Below, piece by piece: positions 7,459-16,163 of a stretch of 29,309 bases of DNA. The notes under the pieces were generated by a model. It ran no database searches. It had not been told where the DNA came from and saw only the letters and a program-made list of their open reading frames with translations. The stretch is from Actinomycetes bacterium (GTDB lineage: Bacteria > Actinomycetota > Actinomycetes > Propionibacteriales > Nocardioidaceae). Positions within the stretch are counted from its first letter, which is position 1, and every line of letters begins with the position of its first letter. The stretch is taken from NCBI GenBank assembly GCA_023417775.1, contig JAEZEJ010000071.1, positions 1 through 29,309 on the forward strand. Direction: 5' to 3'. A program made the translations under genes and the position numbers.

Positions 7459-7635
7459 TCACTCGTCCTCGTCGTCGAGACGCGCCAGCCAGGTGGCCAG
7501 ACGCTCGACGGGCACCTCGAACTCGGGGTTGAGGTCGACGAAGGTCGAGAACTGCTCGGCGAGCCACGCCAGGGAGACCTGCTCGTCTCCCCGGCGCGAC
7601 GCCAGCTCCTCGATACCGCGATCGGTGAAGTACAT
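7459..7635 (-). CDS. DUF6104-like small protein downstream of kgd
   Basis: A 58-residue acidic protein, MYFTDRGIEELASRRGDEQV at the start and a LATWLARLDDEDE tail. The sequence resembles the DUF6104 family of actinobacteria (recognised from memory, for example in Streptomyces). The ATG lies three bases after the kgd stop (TGA-GCC-ATG), so it is translated from the kgd message. It has no membrane segment or catalytic motif. The WLAEQFSTFVDLNPEFEVPVERL stretch looks amphipathic-helical, suggesting a protein-binding role. Position right after the 2-oxoglutarate dehydrogenase gene suggests a partner or regulator of that complex, which is inference only. It is shorter than usual ORF cut-offs and easily missed. 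Confidence 0.85.
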   Translation of the reverse strand: MYFTDRGIEELASRRGDEQVSLAWLAEQFSTFVDLNPEFEVPVERLATWLARLDDEDE

Positions 7636-7638
7636 GGC

Positions 7639-10600
7639 TCAGGCGAAGGCGTGATCCATGAGATCGCGCGCCTCGGTGACATGCACGGCATGCGAACCGA
7701 CCGCCGTGGTGCTCGACTCCGGCCGCGACACGACCGTGAACGGCAGGTCCAGCAGATCGCGCAGGTGCAGCGCGTAGTACGGCCACGGGCCCTGGTTCTC
7801 CGGCTCGTCCTGCACCCAGCGCACCTCGGTGGCGTTCGGATACGTGGCGATCTCGGCGAGGATCTCGCGCTCGGGCCGCGGGTACAGCTGCTCGAGACGG
7901 ACGATCGCCGTGCGGGTGTCCTCGCGCTTGGTGCGCTCGTCGAGCAGATCGTAGGCCACCCGGCCCGAGGTGAGGATCACGCGCTCGACCGTCGAGGGAT
8001 CGGCCACGTCGTCGCCGATCACCGGACGGAACTCGCCGCGGGTGAAGTCCTCGGGCTGGCTGGTGGCCGCCTTGCGCCGCAGCAGCTGCTTGGGCGTGAA
8101 GACGATCAGCGGCCGGTGGTCGGCCTCCAGCGCCTGCTTGCGCAGGAGATGGAAGTACGAGGCCGGGGTCGACGGCTGGGCGATGCGCATCTCGTCATTG
8201 GCGGCGAGCTGCAGGAAGCGCTCGATGCGACCGGAGGAGTGGTCCGGGCCCTGGCCCTCGTAGCCGTGCGGCAGCAGCAGCACGACGCCGGACTTCTGGC
8301 CCCACTTGGTCTCGCCCGAGGAGATGTACTCGTCGATGACCGACTGAGCGCCGTTGACGAAGTCGCCGAACTGCGCCTCCCACATCACCAGCGACTCGGG
8401 ACGCGCCACCGAGTAGCCGTACTCGAAGCCGAGCGCGGCGTACTCGCTCAGCAGCGAGTCGTAGATGTAGAAGGTGCCCTGGTCCTCGCCGACATGCGAC
8501 AGCGGGGTCCACTCGGCGGCATTGTGCCGGTCGATGATGACCGCGAAGCGCGATGAGAAGGTGCCGCGCCGCGAGTCCTGGCCGGCCAGGCGGACCGGGC
8601 GTCCCTCCAGGAGCAGCGAGCCCATGGCGATGATCTCGCCGGTGCCCCAGTCGATGGGGCCGGCGGTGATCGACTGTGCCCGGCGTTGCAGCTGGGGCAT
8701 CACCTTCGGGTGGACGGTGAAGTCCTCGGGGGCCGTCGTGTACGCATCCGCGACGGCCTTGAGGACCTCGGGGGAGACCGCGGTGACATAGCCGCTCTCG
8801 AAGGGCTTGACCGGGTACTCCGGGATCCGCGTGTAATCGGGGATCTCGGCGCCTTCCTTGACCTTGGCGAAGTTGGACTCCAGACGCTTCTGGTAGTCCG
8901 CGAGCGCCTCCTCGGCCTCATCGATAGTGATGTCGCCACGACCGACCAAAGCCTCGGTGTAGAGCTTGCGCACCGACTTCTTGTTCTCGATCGTGTCGTA
9001 CATCAGCGGCTGCGTGAAGCTCGGGTCGTCGCCCTCGTTGTGGCCCCGGCGGCGGTAGCACACCAGGTCGATGACGACATCCTTGTGGAAGGTCTGGCGG
9101 TACTCGTAGGCCAGCTGCGCCACGCGGATGCAGGCCTCGGGGTCGTCGCCGTTGACGTGGAAGACCGGGGCCTGGATCATGCGCGCGACATCGGTCGAGT
9201 AGGTCGAGGAGCGCGACGAGGACGGGCTGGTGGTGAAGCCGACCTGGTTGTTGACGATCAGGTGGATGGTGCCACCGGTGCGGTACCCGCGCAGCTGCGA
9301 CAGGTTGAGCGTCTCGGCCACGACACCCTGGCCGGCGAAGGCCGCATCACCGTGGACGAGCACCGGCAGGACCGGGAACTCCTCACCGCGGTTGAGCCGG
9401 TCCTGCTTGGCGCGGGTGATGCCCTCGAGCACCGGATCGACGACCTCGAGGTGCGAGGGATTGGAGGCGACGGAGACCTTGACCTTGTCGCCCTTGGACG
9501 AGGTGAACTCGCCCTCGACTCCGAGGTGGTACTTGACATCGCCGGAGCCCTGCACGGTGCGCGGGTCGATATTGCCCTCGAACTCGCGGAAGACCTGCCC
9601 CGGGTCCTTGCCGGCGATGTTGACCAGCACGTTCAACCGGCCGCGGTGGGCCATGCCGATGCAGACCTCGGAGAGGCCGTCGGCGGCGGCGCCGGAGGCG
9701 ATCTCGTCGAGCACCGGGATGGTGGTCTCGCCGCCCTCGAGGCTGAAGCGCTTCTGGCCGACGAACTTGGTCTGCAGGAAGGTCTCGAAGGCCTCGGCCT
9801 GGTTGAGCTTCTGCAGGATCCGCAGCTGCTCGCTGCGCGGGGGCTTGACGTGCGGACGCTCCAGACGGTCCTGGAACCACTCGCGCTCGCCCGGGTCCTG
9901 GATGTGCATGTACTCCACGCCCATCGTGCGGACATAGGAGTCGCGCAGGATGCCGAGGATCTCGCGCAGCTTCATCAGCGGCTTGCCGGAGGCCTTGCCG
10001 AAGGAGCCGGTCGCGAACTCGCGGTCGAGGTCCCAGAGGGTCAAGCCGTGCGAGGCGGTGTCGAGATCGGGATGCGTGCGCATCTTGTACTCGATCGGGT
10101 TGGTGTCGGCGATCAGGTGACCGCGCACCCGGAAGGCGTGGATCAGCTCGAGCACGCGGGACTGGCGGTGGAGCTGGTCGTCGTGGCTGATGGCGATGTC
10201 CTGCGCCCAGCGGATCGGCTCATAGGGGATGCGCAGAGACCGGAAGACCTCCTCGTAGAAGCCGTCGGCGCCGAGCAGGAGCTGGTGGACCCGCTTGAGG
10301 AACTCGCCGGACTGCGCGCCCTGGATGACCCGGTGGTCGTAGGTGGAGGTCAGCGTCATCATCTTGGAGATCGCCATCTGAGCGATGGTGTGCTCCGAGG
10401 CGCCCTGGAACTCCGGCGGGTACTCCATCGAGCCGACACCGATGATCGCGCCCTGGCCGGCCATCAGGCGTGGCACCGAGTGATTGGTGCCGATGCCGCC
10501 GGGGTTGGTGAGGCTGACCGTGGTGCCCTGGAAGTCGGAGACCTCGAGCTTGCCGTCGCGAGCCTTCTTGACCATCGTCTCGTAGGCGGACCAGAACTGG

Positions 10601-11421
10601 GCGAAGTCCATGGTCTCGGCGGCCTTGATGCTCGGGACGAGCAGCTGGCGCGTGCCATCGGGCTTGGGCAGGTCGATGGCCAGGCCGAAGTTGATGTGCT
10701 CGGGCTTGAGCTGGACCGGCTTGCCCTTGTCATTGTGCTCGAAGCCGATGTTCATCTCCGGCATCGACTTGATCGCCTGCACCACGGCGAAGCCGATGAG
10801 ATGGGTGAAGGAGACCTTGCCGCCGCGGGCACGGGCGAGGTGATTGTTGATGACGACGCGGTTGTCGAACAGCAGCTTGACCGGCACTGAGCGCACGCTG
10901 GTGGCCGTGGGCACGGAGAGGCTCTGATCCATATTGATGGCCGTGCGGGCGGCGGCGCCCTTGAGCACCACCTTCTCCACCTCGCCGGGACCCTGGGGCT
11001 CCTGCTGGGCGGCGGGAGCGGCCTTCGGTGTGCCGCTCTTCTTGGCGGGGGTGGCCTTCGGCTCGGTGCTCTTGGCGGCGGGCGGCGTGGCCGCGGTGTC
11101 CTTATTCGGGACGCGGGTCTGCGCTCGCTCACCGCTCGCGGTCTTGTCGGCCGGCTGCGTGGTGGGAACGGGAGAGGCCGCCGCCTTCTCCGCCACCGGG
11201 TCCGGCTTGGCCGCCGGGGTGGGCGCGGAGGAGCCGTTCTGGCCGGCGCCGTTCTGTTCGGCGGCATAGTTGCCCTGCCGGAAGAAGTCCGCCCACTGGG
11301 AGTCGACGGACGAGGGATCCTTGGTGAATCGCTCGTACATCTCCTCGACGAGCCACTCATTGGCTCCGAAGTCGGGGGACTGGGCGTCGGAATTGGACGT
11401 TGTGGTGGAGGACTCGGCCAC
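7639..11421 (-). CDS. kgd: Fused 2-oxoglutarate dehydrogenase E1/E2 (Kgd/OdhA)
   Basis: A 1260-residue actinobacterial enzyme for the 2-oxoglutarate step of the TCA cycle. The N-terminal helix (NEWLVEEMYERFTKD, about 21-35) is followed by an Ala/Pro/Lys-rich linker to about residue 150. An E2-type acyltransferase domain follows (SLSVPTATSVRSVPVKLL near its start; TYDHRVIQGAQSGEFL catalytic His region). The ThDP-binding E1 part has GMAHRGRLNVLVNI, HGDAAFAGQGVVAETLNLS, IVNNQVGFTTSP and RRRGHNEGDDPSFTQP. There is no lipoyl domain, as usual for this fusion, so lipoyl groups come from a separate E2. Members are inhibited by the FHA protein GarA/OdhI. The GTG start is the only one placed before the conserved N-terminus; a weak purine-rich site precedes it. 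The DUF6104-like gene follows three bases after the stop. Confidence 0.95.
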   Translation of the reverse strand: MAESSTTTSNSDAQSPDFGANEWLVEEMYERFTKDPSSVDSQWADFFRQGNYAAEQNGAGQNGSSAPTPAAKPDPVAEKAAASPVPTTQPADKTASGERAQTRVPNKDTAATPPAAKSTEPKATPAKKSGTPKAAPAAQQEPQGPGEVEKVVLKGAAARTAINMDQSLSVPTATSVRSVPVKLLFDNRVVINNHLARARGGKVSFTHLIGFAVVQAIKSMPEMNIGFEHNDKGKPVQLKPEHINFGLAIDLPKPDGTRQLLVPSIKAAETMDFAQFWSAYETMVKKARDGKLEVSDFQGTTVSLTNPGGIGTNHSVPRLMAGQGAIIGVGSMEYPPEFQGASEHTIAQMAISKMMTLTSTYDHRVIQGAQSGEFLKRVHQLLLGADGFYEEVFRSLRIPYEPIRWAQDIAISHDDQLHRQSRVLELIHAFRVRGHLIADTNPIEYKMRTHPDLDTASHGLTLWDLDREFATGSFGKASGKPLMKLREILGILRDSYVRTMGVEYMHIQDPGEREWFQDRLERPHVKPPRSEQLRILQKLNQAEAFETFLQTKFVGQKRFSLEGGETTIPVLDEIASGAAADGLSEVCIGMAHRGRLNVLVNIAGKDPGQVFREFEGNIDPRTVQGSGDVKYHLGVEGEFTSSKGDKVKVSVASNPSHLEVVDPVLEGITRAKQDRLNRGEEFPVLPVLVHGDAAFAGQGVVAETLNLSQLRGYRTGGTIHLIVNNQVGFTTSPSSSRSSTYSTDVARMIQAPVFHVNGDDPEACIRVAQLAYEYRQTFHKDVVIDLVCYRRRGHNEGDDPSFTQPLMYDTIENKKSVRKLYTEALVGRGDITIDEAEEALADYQKRLESNFAKVKEGAEIPDYTRIPEYPVKPFESGYVTAVSPEVLKAVADAYTTAPEDFTVHPKVMPQLQRRAQSITAGPIDWGTGEIIAMGSLLLEGRPVRLAGQDSRRGTFSSRFAVIIDRHNAAEWTPLSHVGEDQGTFYIYDSLLSEYAALGFEYGYSVARPESLVMWEAQFGDFVNGAQSVIDEYISSGETKWGQKSGVVLLLPHGYEGQGPDHSSGRIERFLQLAANDEMRIAQPSTPASYFHLLRKQALEADHRPLIVFTPKQLLRRKAATSQPEDFTRGEFRPVIGDDVADPSTVERVILTSGRVAYDLLDERTKREDTRTAIVRLEQLYPRPEREILAEIATYPNATEVRWVQDEPENQGPWPYYALHLRDLLDLPFTVVSRPESSTTAVGSHAVHVTEARDLMDHAFA

Positions 11422-11474
11422 GGCCTGAATCGCCTCTTCCGGAGTGTGCTGAGGAGCGGGTGAAGTCCCGACAA

Positions 11475-11480
11475 ACTCTA
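11475..11480 (-). promoter_or_regulatory. Candidate -10 (TAGAGT) for kgd
   Basis: TAGAGT on the minus strand fits TANNNT and would give a leader of roughly 45-50 bases before the kgd GTG. No good -35 at 16-18 bp was seen. The rest of the 134-bp gap to the ABC gene shows no clear terminator. Confidence 0.3.
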
Positions 11481-11555
11481 GCGCGGAAGGTCAACGGTTC
11501 GCAGGCAGGGCCGCGGGTGCGTCGGCGAGCGGTAGGCGGGCTGCGACGAGACCCG

Positions 11556-12287
11556 TCACTTGATGCGGGCGACGGCCTCGTCGATGGGTCCGTCGAAGAC
11601 CTTCTTGCCCTTGTGCAGCACGATGCCGCGGGTGCACAGCTTCTGGACCATGCCGAGGCTGTGGCTGACCACCAGCATCGTGACGCCTTCCGCGGTCAGC
11701 TCGGCGATCTTCTTCTCGCACTTGGCCCGGAAGGGAGCATCGCCGACCGAGAGCACCTCGTCGACGAGCAGGATGTCGAGGTCCACGTGGATCGCGACCG
11801 AGAACGCCAACCGCATGAACATACCCGAGGAGTAGTGCTTGACCTCCTGGTCGATGTGGTCGCCGATCTCGGAGAAGGCGATGATGTCGTCGAAACGCGC
11901 CTCGATCTGCTGACGGTTCATGCCGAGGATCGCGGCATTGAGGTAGACATTCTCTCGGCCCGACAGCTCGGGGTGGAATCCGGCGCCGACCTCGATGAGC
12001 CCGGCGACGCGACCGCGGGTGTAGACATGTCCCTCGTCGGGCTCCAATACGCCGGAGACGAGCTTGAGCGTCGTCGACTTGCCCGATCCGTTGAGGCCGA
12101 GCACCGCCACGGCCTCGCCCTCGGGGACGGTGAAGCTGACGCCGTCCAGCGCCACGAAGCGATCGGCGCGCACCGGCTTGCGCTTGGCCCAGGTGACGAA
12201 GGCCTCCTTCAGCGAGTGGGTCTTGCGCTTGAGGAAATGCTTGGAGACGTCGTCGACGATGATGCTGGGCAGGGCGGGGTCGGACAT
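11556..12287 (-). CDS. Polysaccharide/teichoic acid ABC exporter, ATP-binding subunit (Wzt/TagH type)
   Basis: A 243-residue ATPase that powers export of a lipid-linked cell-surface polymer together with the permease encoded just upstream. Walker A is GLNGSGKST (64-72), the signature is YSSGMFMRLAFSVA, and Walker B with the following Glu is LDILLVDEVLSVGD. The sequence opens with a KHFLKRKTHSLKEAFVTW segment typical of the TagH/Wzt/RfbB family. It lacks the long C-terminal carbohydrate-binding domain found in some Wzt proteins, so recognition of a capped glycan is unlikely. The ATG lies five bases after the permease stop. No glycosyltransferases lie nearby, so the exported polymer cannot be deduced. 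The reading frame is open upstream to 12506, but that part overlaps the permease and is not coding. Confidence 0.9.
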   Translation of the reverse strand: MSDPALPSIIVDDVSKHFLKRKTHSLKEAFVTWAKRKPVRADRFVALDGVSFTVPEGEAVAVLGLNGSGKSTTLKLVSGVLEPDEGHVYTRGRVAGLIEVGAGFHPELSGRENVYLNAAILGMNRQQIEARFDDIIAFSEIGDHIDQEVKHYSSGMFMRLAFSVAIHVDLDILLVDEVLSVGDAPFRAKCEKKIAELTAEGVTMLVVSHSLGMVQKLCTRGIVLHKGKKVFDGPIDEAVARIK

Positions 12288-12292
12288 CGGCC

Positions 12293-13159
12293 TCACAGGT
12301 CCTGGGCGAAGGTGCGCTCGAAGTGACGGAACATCAGCTGACCGATGAAGACGGTGAGCAGCGCGAGGGCCGTGGCCGCCACGATATTCCACAGGGCATT
12401 GGGGGGCCATACGGCGCTGCCATCGGTGATGGGTGCCCAGAAGGCCTCGTGATACATCTCGACGCCGATCGCCAGCGGATTGGAGAAGTAGATGTTGAAC
12501 GCCCACTCGGGGAGGACATCGCGCATCAGGACCCAGGTGTAGATCGTCGGGGTGGACCAGATCGCCACCATGCGGATGATCTCGACGAAGTTCTGCGCGT
12601 CGCGGAATCGGACGTTGACGGCACCGAACATCATGCCGAGCCCGAGGGCGAAGGTCGCCATCAGGGCGAGTCCGGCCAGGGCGATGCCGATCGAGGCCAG
12701 GCTCGGCACCCAGCCCAGTATCACCACGATGACGAGCAGGATCGCCGCCTGGGGCAGGAAGTGGATGAGGGCGACGATGATCGCCGAGACGGGGAAGAGC
12801 TCACGTGGGAGATAGATCTTGCGGACGAGGGCGCGGTTCTCCACGATCGCGGTGGTGGCATTGCCGAAGGCCTCGTTGAAGAAGTTGACGAGGATCAGGC
12901 CGGAGAACAGGTAGACCGGGAAGTACTGGACATCGCGGTGGGCGTTGAGGACGATGCCGATGATGAAGAAGTAGACGCCGAACTGCACGCCCGGCTTGAC
13001 ATAGGACCAGGTCCAGCCGAGGACGGAGTTGCGATAGCGGGTGGCCGTGCCCTTGCGCACCAGCAGTCGCAGCAGATAGCGACGGCGGAACACATCGAGC
13101 AGGCCGCGCCCCCTGCCGGGGGAGTCGAATGTGCTCAGGTCCACGTCGGTGACCGACAT
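12293..13159 (-). CDS. Polysaccharide/teichoic acid ABC exporter, permease (Wzm/TagG type)
   Basis: A 288-residue ABC-2 type permease with six predicted membrane segments, among them FGVYFFIIGIVLNA, VSAIIVALIHFLPQAAILLVIVVILGW, IGIALAGLALMATFALGLGMMFG and the C-terminal IVAATALALLTVFIGQLMF. The cytoplasmic N-terminus (DVFRRRYLLRLLVRKGTATRYRNS) is the amphipathic interface helix and RYR-SVLGW motif of this family. It forms a channel for an undecaprenyl- or decaprenyl-linked glycan with the ATPase encoded five bases downstream. In mycobacteria a homologous pair exports galactan; here the substrate is unknown. AAGGAGAGG precedes the ATG, giving a conventional Shine-Dalgarno start. Confidence 0.9.
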   Translation of the reverse strand: MSVTDVDLSTFDSPGRGRGLLDVFRRRYLLRLLVRKGTATRYRNSVLGWTWSYVKPGVQFGVYFFIIGIVLNAHRDVQYFPVYLFSGLILVNFFNEAFGNATTAIVENRALVRKIYLPRELFPVSAIIVALIHFLPQAAILLVIVVILGWVPSLASIGIALAGLALMATFALGLGMMFGAVNVRFRDAQNFVEIIRMVAIWSTPTIYTWVLMRDVLPEWAFNIYFSNPLAIGVEMYHEAFWAPITDGSAVWPPNALWNIVAATALALLTVFIGQLMFRHFERTFAQDL

Positions 13160-13181
13160 GCCCTCTCCTTAAGAACGAGAA

Positions 13182-13207
13182 CTCAGGGCCCACGTATGGG
13201 CCCTGAG
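13182..13207 (-). terminator. Rho-independent terminator of the osmC gene
   Basis: CTCAGGGCCC and GGGCCCTGAG form a perfect 10-bp stem with a six-base loop, 50 bp after the osmC stop. On the minus strand it is followed by TTCTCGTTCTT, a T-rich tail. It separates osmC from the exporter operon. Confidence 0.8.
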
Positions 13208-13257
13208 CATCGTACTCGTCTCCTCCTCGCGGCCCACGGAGCCACGAGTGGGATGTG

Positions 13258-13704
13258 TCACGCGGTCTCGAGCGTGGCGTCCAGGGTGATGGTGTCGACG
13301 CCGTCGAGGGCCTTGCTGACCGGGCACCCGGCCTTGGCCTCCTCGGCGGCCTCGGCGAAGCCGTCCTCGTCGATGTCCTCGACCTCGCCGCGGACCGTCA
13401 GGTCGATGCGACTGATCTTGAATCCGCCCTCGGGGTCGGGTCCGAGGGTGACGGCGGCCGAGGTCTCGATGCTGACGGGTGTCGCCCCGCGCTGTCCGAG
13501 CAGCGCGGTCAGCTGCATCGTGTAACAGGCCGAGTGCGCGGCGGCGATGAGCTCCTCGGGATTGGTCGCGCCGCCTCCGTCCTCGGAGGAACGCTTGGGG
13601 AAGGACATCTCGAAGGTGCCGAGGCCGGAGTCGGTGAGCTCGACCTGACCGGATCCGTCCTCGAAGCCGCCGTCCCAGGCGGTGCGTGCGTGGCGGGTGG
13701 GCAT
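13258..13704 (-). CDS. osmC: OsmC-type peroxiredoxin
   Basis: A 148-residue thiol peroxidase of the OsmC/Ohr family, which reduces organic and inorganic hydroperoxides in the cytosol. The two redox cysteines are visible as Cys60 (AAAHSACYTMQL) and Cys127 (AKAGCPVSKAL), spaced as in OsmC. The N-terminal HARTAWDGGFEDGSG and the FPKRSSEDGGGATNPEEL stretch place it in the OsmC branch more than Ohr. A strong AGGAGG lies six bases before the ATG. It is flanked by its own terminator, so it is likely monocistronic. The 88-bp gap to the next gene upstream shows nothing notable. Confidence 0.93.
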   Translation of the reverse strand: MPTRHARTAWDGGFEDGSGQVELTDSGLGTFEMSFPKRSSEDGGGATNPEELIAAAHSACYTMQLTALLGQRGATPVSIETSAAVTLGPDPEGGFKISRIDLTVRGEVEDIDEDGFAEAAEEAKAGCPVSKALDGVDTITLDATLETA

Positions 13705-13792
13705 GGGGTGCCTCCTAGAGGGGTGAGAAAGCGTCTGCTGCCGACGCTAGTCACCCAGCGCCGTCGCACAAGTCGAGCGATGTGTCGGTTCT

Positions 13793-14284
13793 TCAGATCC
13801 GGCGCAGCTCCACGTCCCGGAGTTCGCCGTCGATGAGCTCAGCGGTCATATAGGTGCAGTAGGGCTGGCGGCGGCGGTCGGTGGGGGAGCCGGGGTTGAG
13901 CAGTCGCAGTCCGTTCTCGGCGACCGTGTCCCACGGGATGTGGCTGTGCCCGAAGACGAGGACATCGGTATCGGGGTAGGCCGCCGCCATCCGCTGCTCC
14001 CGACCCTTCGATGCTCCGGTCTCGTGGACCACCGTGACATGCAGGCCATCGAGCTCGGCATCGGCTCTCTCCGGCAATCGAGCGCGCAGATCATCGCCGT
14101 CGTTGTTGCCCCAGCAGGCGATCAGGCGGGCACTCCGGGCCTCCAGCCGCTCGAACAGGGCGAGGTCCATCCAGTCGCCGGCGTGGAAGACCACGTCGGC
14201 GACATCGACCTCGTCCCAGAGTCGCTCGGGGATATCGCGGGCTCGCGTCGGCACATGGGTGTCGGCCATCAGCAGCAGCTTCAT
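13793..14284 (-). CDS. YfcE/MJ0936-type metallophosphoesterase
   Basis: A 163-residue calcineurin-like phosphoesterase, probably a cytosolic phosphodiesterase; the substrate is unknown. The metal-binding signature is complete: Asp8 and His10 (MADTH), Asp37 (GDW), Asn60/61 (GNND), His87 (VVHETG) and His113/His115 (GHSH). The length is typical of the single-domain YfcE family. GCAGGAC lies directly before the ATG as a short Shine-Dalgarno. A decayed fragment of a paralogue with the same reading direction lies at 16164-16240, on the far side of the alpha/beta-hydrolase gene, so the locus has been duplicated or rearranged. Confidence 0.9.
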   Translation of the reverse strand: MKLLLMADTHVPTRARDIPERLWDEVDVADVVFHAGDWMDLALFERLEARSARLIACWGNNDGDDLRARLPERADAELDGLHVTVVHETGASKGREQRMAAAYPDTDVLVFGHSHIPWDTVAENGLRLLNPGSPTDRRRQPYCTYMTAELIDGELRDVELRRI

Positions 14285-14431
14285 GTCCTGCAGTGTTCCG
14301 GAGCCTCATCGAATGGCAACCGCACGCGGCGGGGTTCTCGACAGGGTTGCTGACGGATGCGTGCCAGCGGTATCGAGTACGTCGGCTCGAATCGCAGTCG
14401 CGCGCGGCGACGAGCGATCTGCGAAAGAGCC

Positions 14432-14437
14432 TACGAT
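14432..14437 (+). promoter_or_regulatory. -10 hexamer TACGAT for the alpha/beta-hydrolase gene (leaderless)
   Basis: TACGAT, six bases, then GTG at 14444. This excludes the earlier in-frame ATG at 14357. Confidence 0.6.
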
Positions 14438-14443
14438 GACACG

Positions 14444-16111
14444 GTGCGGGCATCGATGGAGGTGGCGAGCGGGGTCTTCTCTCGACGTCGTCTCGCAGGT
14501 CTCGTGCTGGCGATCATCGCCTGTCAGCAGTCGCTGACCCCGTCGCTGCTGCCACGCAGCTGGGTCGCCCAGGGGATCATCACCGGGGCCGCGATGCTGG
14601 CTTTCTATGCGGTCGGCTCGGTGCTGGCGGGGCTCGCCTCGTTGACCGGACTGTTCGCCCGGGTGCCACGGGAGAGGCTCCGGCAGTGGCGCGTGTTCGC
14701 CGGGTGGACCGCGGTGGCGTCCGTGCCAGTGCTGCTGATCCTCAGTATTCCCGGACGCCAGGGCGAGTGGCGCGCACTCGGCTATGACACCGGCGATCGT
14801 TTCCTCTATGTCGGGGCCGTCATCGTCGCTTACGCGGTCGTGGTGCTGGGAGGACTTCTCGGATGGGGGCTGCGCACGCTCTATCGCCGGGTGTTCAGAG
14901 GAGTTTCGAGGCTTCTGCCCTGGTCGATCGCCGGACTGGTGAGTCTCGCGCTCACCGTGACGGTAGTGACCTTGGCGGCCAATGAGCTGGCCTACAAGCG
15001 GTTCATGGACGGTGTCAACACCGCGCGGGCGGATGCCGACACGGAGCTGTCGCAGGAGGATCCGCGGCCGCCGACGGTGCCGGTGCGATCGGGGGTCGCG
15101 GATTCGCTGGTCGGCTGGGAGGAACTGGGACGAGAAGGGCGGCGCTTCGTGACGCGGGCACCGAGCGTGGCGGAGCTGGAGAGGTACTCGGGGCGACCCG
15201 CGATGGATCCGATCCGTGTCTTCGTCGGCCGGGCGGTGGCGCCATCGGATGCGGAGCGTGCCGACATCGCGGTGCGTGAGCTGGAGCGTACCGGTGCCTT
15301 CGAGAGATCGACCCTTCTCCTCGTGACACCGACCGGCACCGGATGGGTCAACGAGCAGATCGTGCAGCCGATCGAGTACTTCACCGCGGGCGATGCGGCA
15401 ACGGTCGCGGTGCAGTACTCACACCTTCCCAGTCCGGTGGCCTATCTGTCCGAGCAGGAGGCGGCGGTCACGAGCGCCACTCTCCTGACCGATGCCGTGC
15501 TGCGACGCATCGAGGAGTTGCCGGGGGATGCGCGACCGCGGGTCCTGGTGGCTGGAGAGAGTCTCGGCGCCTATGGCGGGAACGGGGCGTTCGCCAATCT
15601 GGACGACCTCGTGCGACGGGTCGACGGCTCGCTGTGGGTGGGCGCTCCGCCCATGGCCCACCTGCGGCGAGAGGCGGAAGCGCGCCGCGATGGAGGATCG
15701 CCGCAGATCCGGCCGTCGATCGCACGTCTTCCCGAGGTGGTGGCGGGAGGCAGGCCCTCGGAATTCGCTGACACCGATGCGACACACGCGTTCCTGCAGT
15801 TCGCCGATGATCCGATCGTCTGGTGGGATCTTCGGCTCGCGATACGACGGCCCGATTGGCTGGCAGAACCGCTCGATCCACGGGTGAAGCCCGACGTCAG
15901 ATGGCGCCCGGTGACCACGTTCCTGCAGCTGACGGCGGATCAGATCGTGGGCACGGAATTCGGCGAGGGGTGGGGACATCGATATGGATCCATGCCCTTG
16001 GTGGTCTGGTACGAGACGCTCGACCCGGTCGGCTGGGATCAGGCACGACTTCACACGCTGCGCCGTCATCTCGATGAGATCGCCGACTCCTTCCACGGGC
16101 CGGTCGCGTAG
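14444..16111 (+). CDS. Membrane alpha/beta-hydrolase family protein (Abhydrolase_9 type)
   Basis: About 555 residues. The N-terminal third has about four to five membrane helices and the family signature QQSLTPSLLPRSWVAQG. The C-terminal part is an alpha/beta-hydrolase with the nucleophile elbow VLVAGESLGAYGG (GESLG, catalytic Ser). This matches the Abhydrolase_9_N plus Abhydrolase_9 arrangement, of unknown substrate, common in actinomycetes. Conserved pieces include TPTGTGWVNEQ, FLQFADDPIVWW and FGEGWGHRYG. The catalytic domain may face outside or the cytosol; the sequence does not settle this. The frame is open from an ATG at 14357, but a TACGAT -10 ending six bases before GTG 14444 indicates the real start, giving MRASMEVASGVFSRRRL as N-terminus. 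It is flanked by a metallophosphoesterase gene and that gene's relic. Confidence 0.85.
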   Translation: MRASMEVASGVFSRRRLAGLVLAIIACQQSLTPSLLPRSWVAQGIITGAAMLAFYAVGSVLAGLASLTGLFARVPRERLRQWRVFAGWTAVASVPVLLILSIPGRQGEWRALGYDTGDRFLYVGAVIVAYAVVVLGGLLGWGLRTLYRRVFRGVSRLLPWSIAGLVSLALTVTVVTLAANELAYKRFMDGVNTARADADTELSQEDPRPPTVPVRSGVADSLVGWEELGREGRRFVTRAPSVAELERYSGRPAMDPIRVFVGRAVAPSDAERADIAVRELERTGAFERSTLLLVTPTGTGWVNEQIVQPIEYFTAGDAATVAVQYSHLPSPVAYLSEQEAAVTSATLLTDAVLRRIEELPGDARPRVLVAGESLGAYGGNGAFANLDDLVRRVDGSLWVGAPPMAHLRREAEARRDGGSPQIRPSIARLPEVVAGGRPSEFADTDATHAFLQFADDPIVWWDLRLAIRRPDWLAEPLDPRVKPDVRWRPVTTFLQLTADQIVGTEFGEGWGHRYGSMPLVVWYETLDPVGWDQARLHTLRRHLDEIADSFHGPVA

Positions 16112-16163
16112 GAGGATGCGGTCGTCTGTTCGGGGTCCTGCCGAGGCATCGAACGGCACGTGA

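Noticed and set aside
8686..10890. A 734-codon plus-strand ORF opposite kgd
   Set aside because: It is the antisense shadow of a clear 1260-residue Kgd gene in high-G+C DNA, and its composition (Asp/Val/Leu/Gly/Ala/His-rich, no domains) is typical of such shadows.
11556..13159. A capsule or teichoic acid biosynthesis cluster
   Set aside because: Only the exporter pair is present; no glycosyltransferases, sugar-nucleotide enzymes or polymerases adjoin it.
14357..14443. N-terminal extension of the membrane hydrolase from ATG 14357
   Set aside because: The TACGAT hexamer lies inside this stretch, six bases before GTG 14444, and the extension is Arg-rich with no family features.
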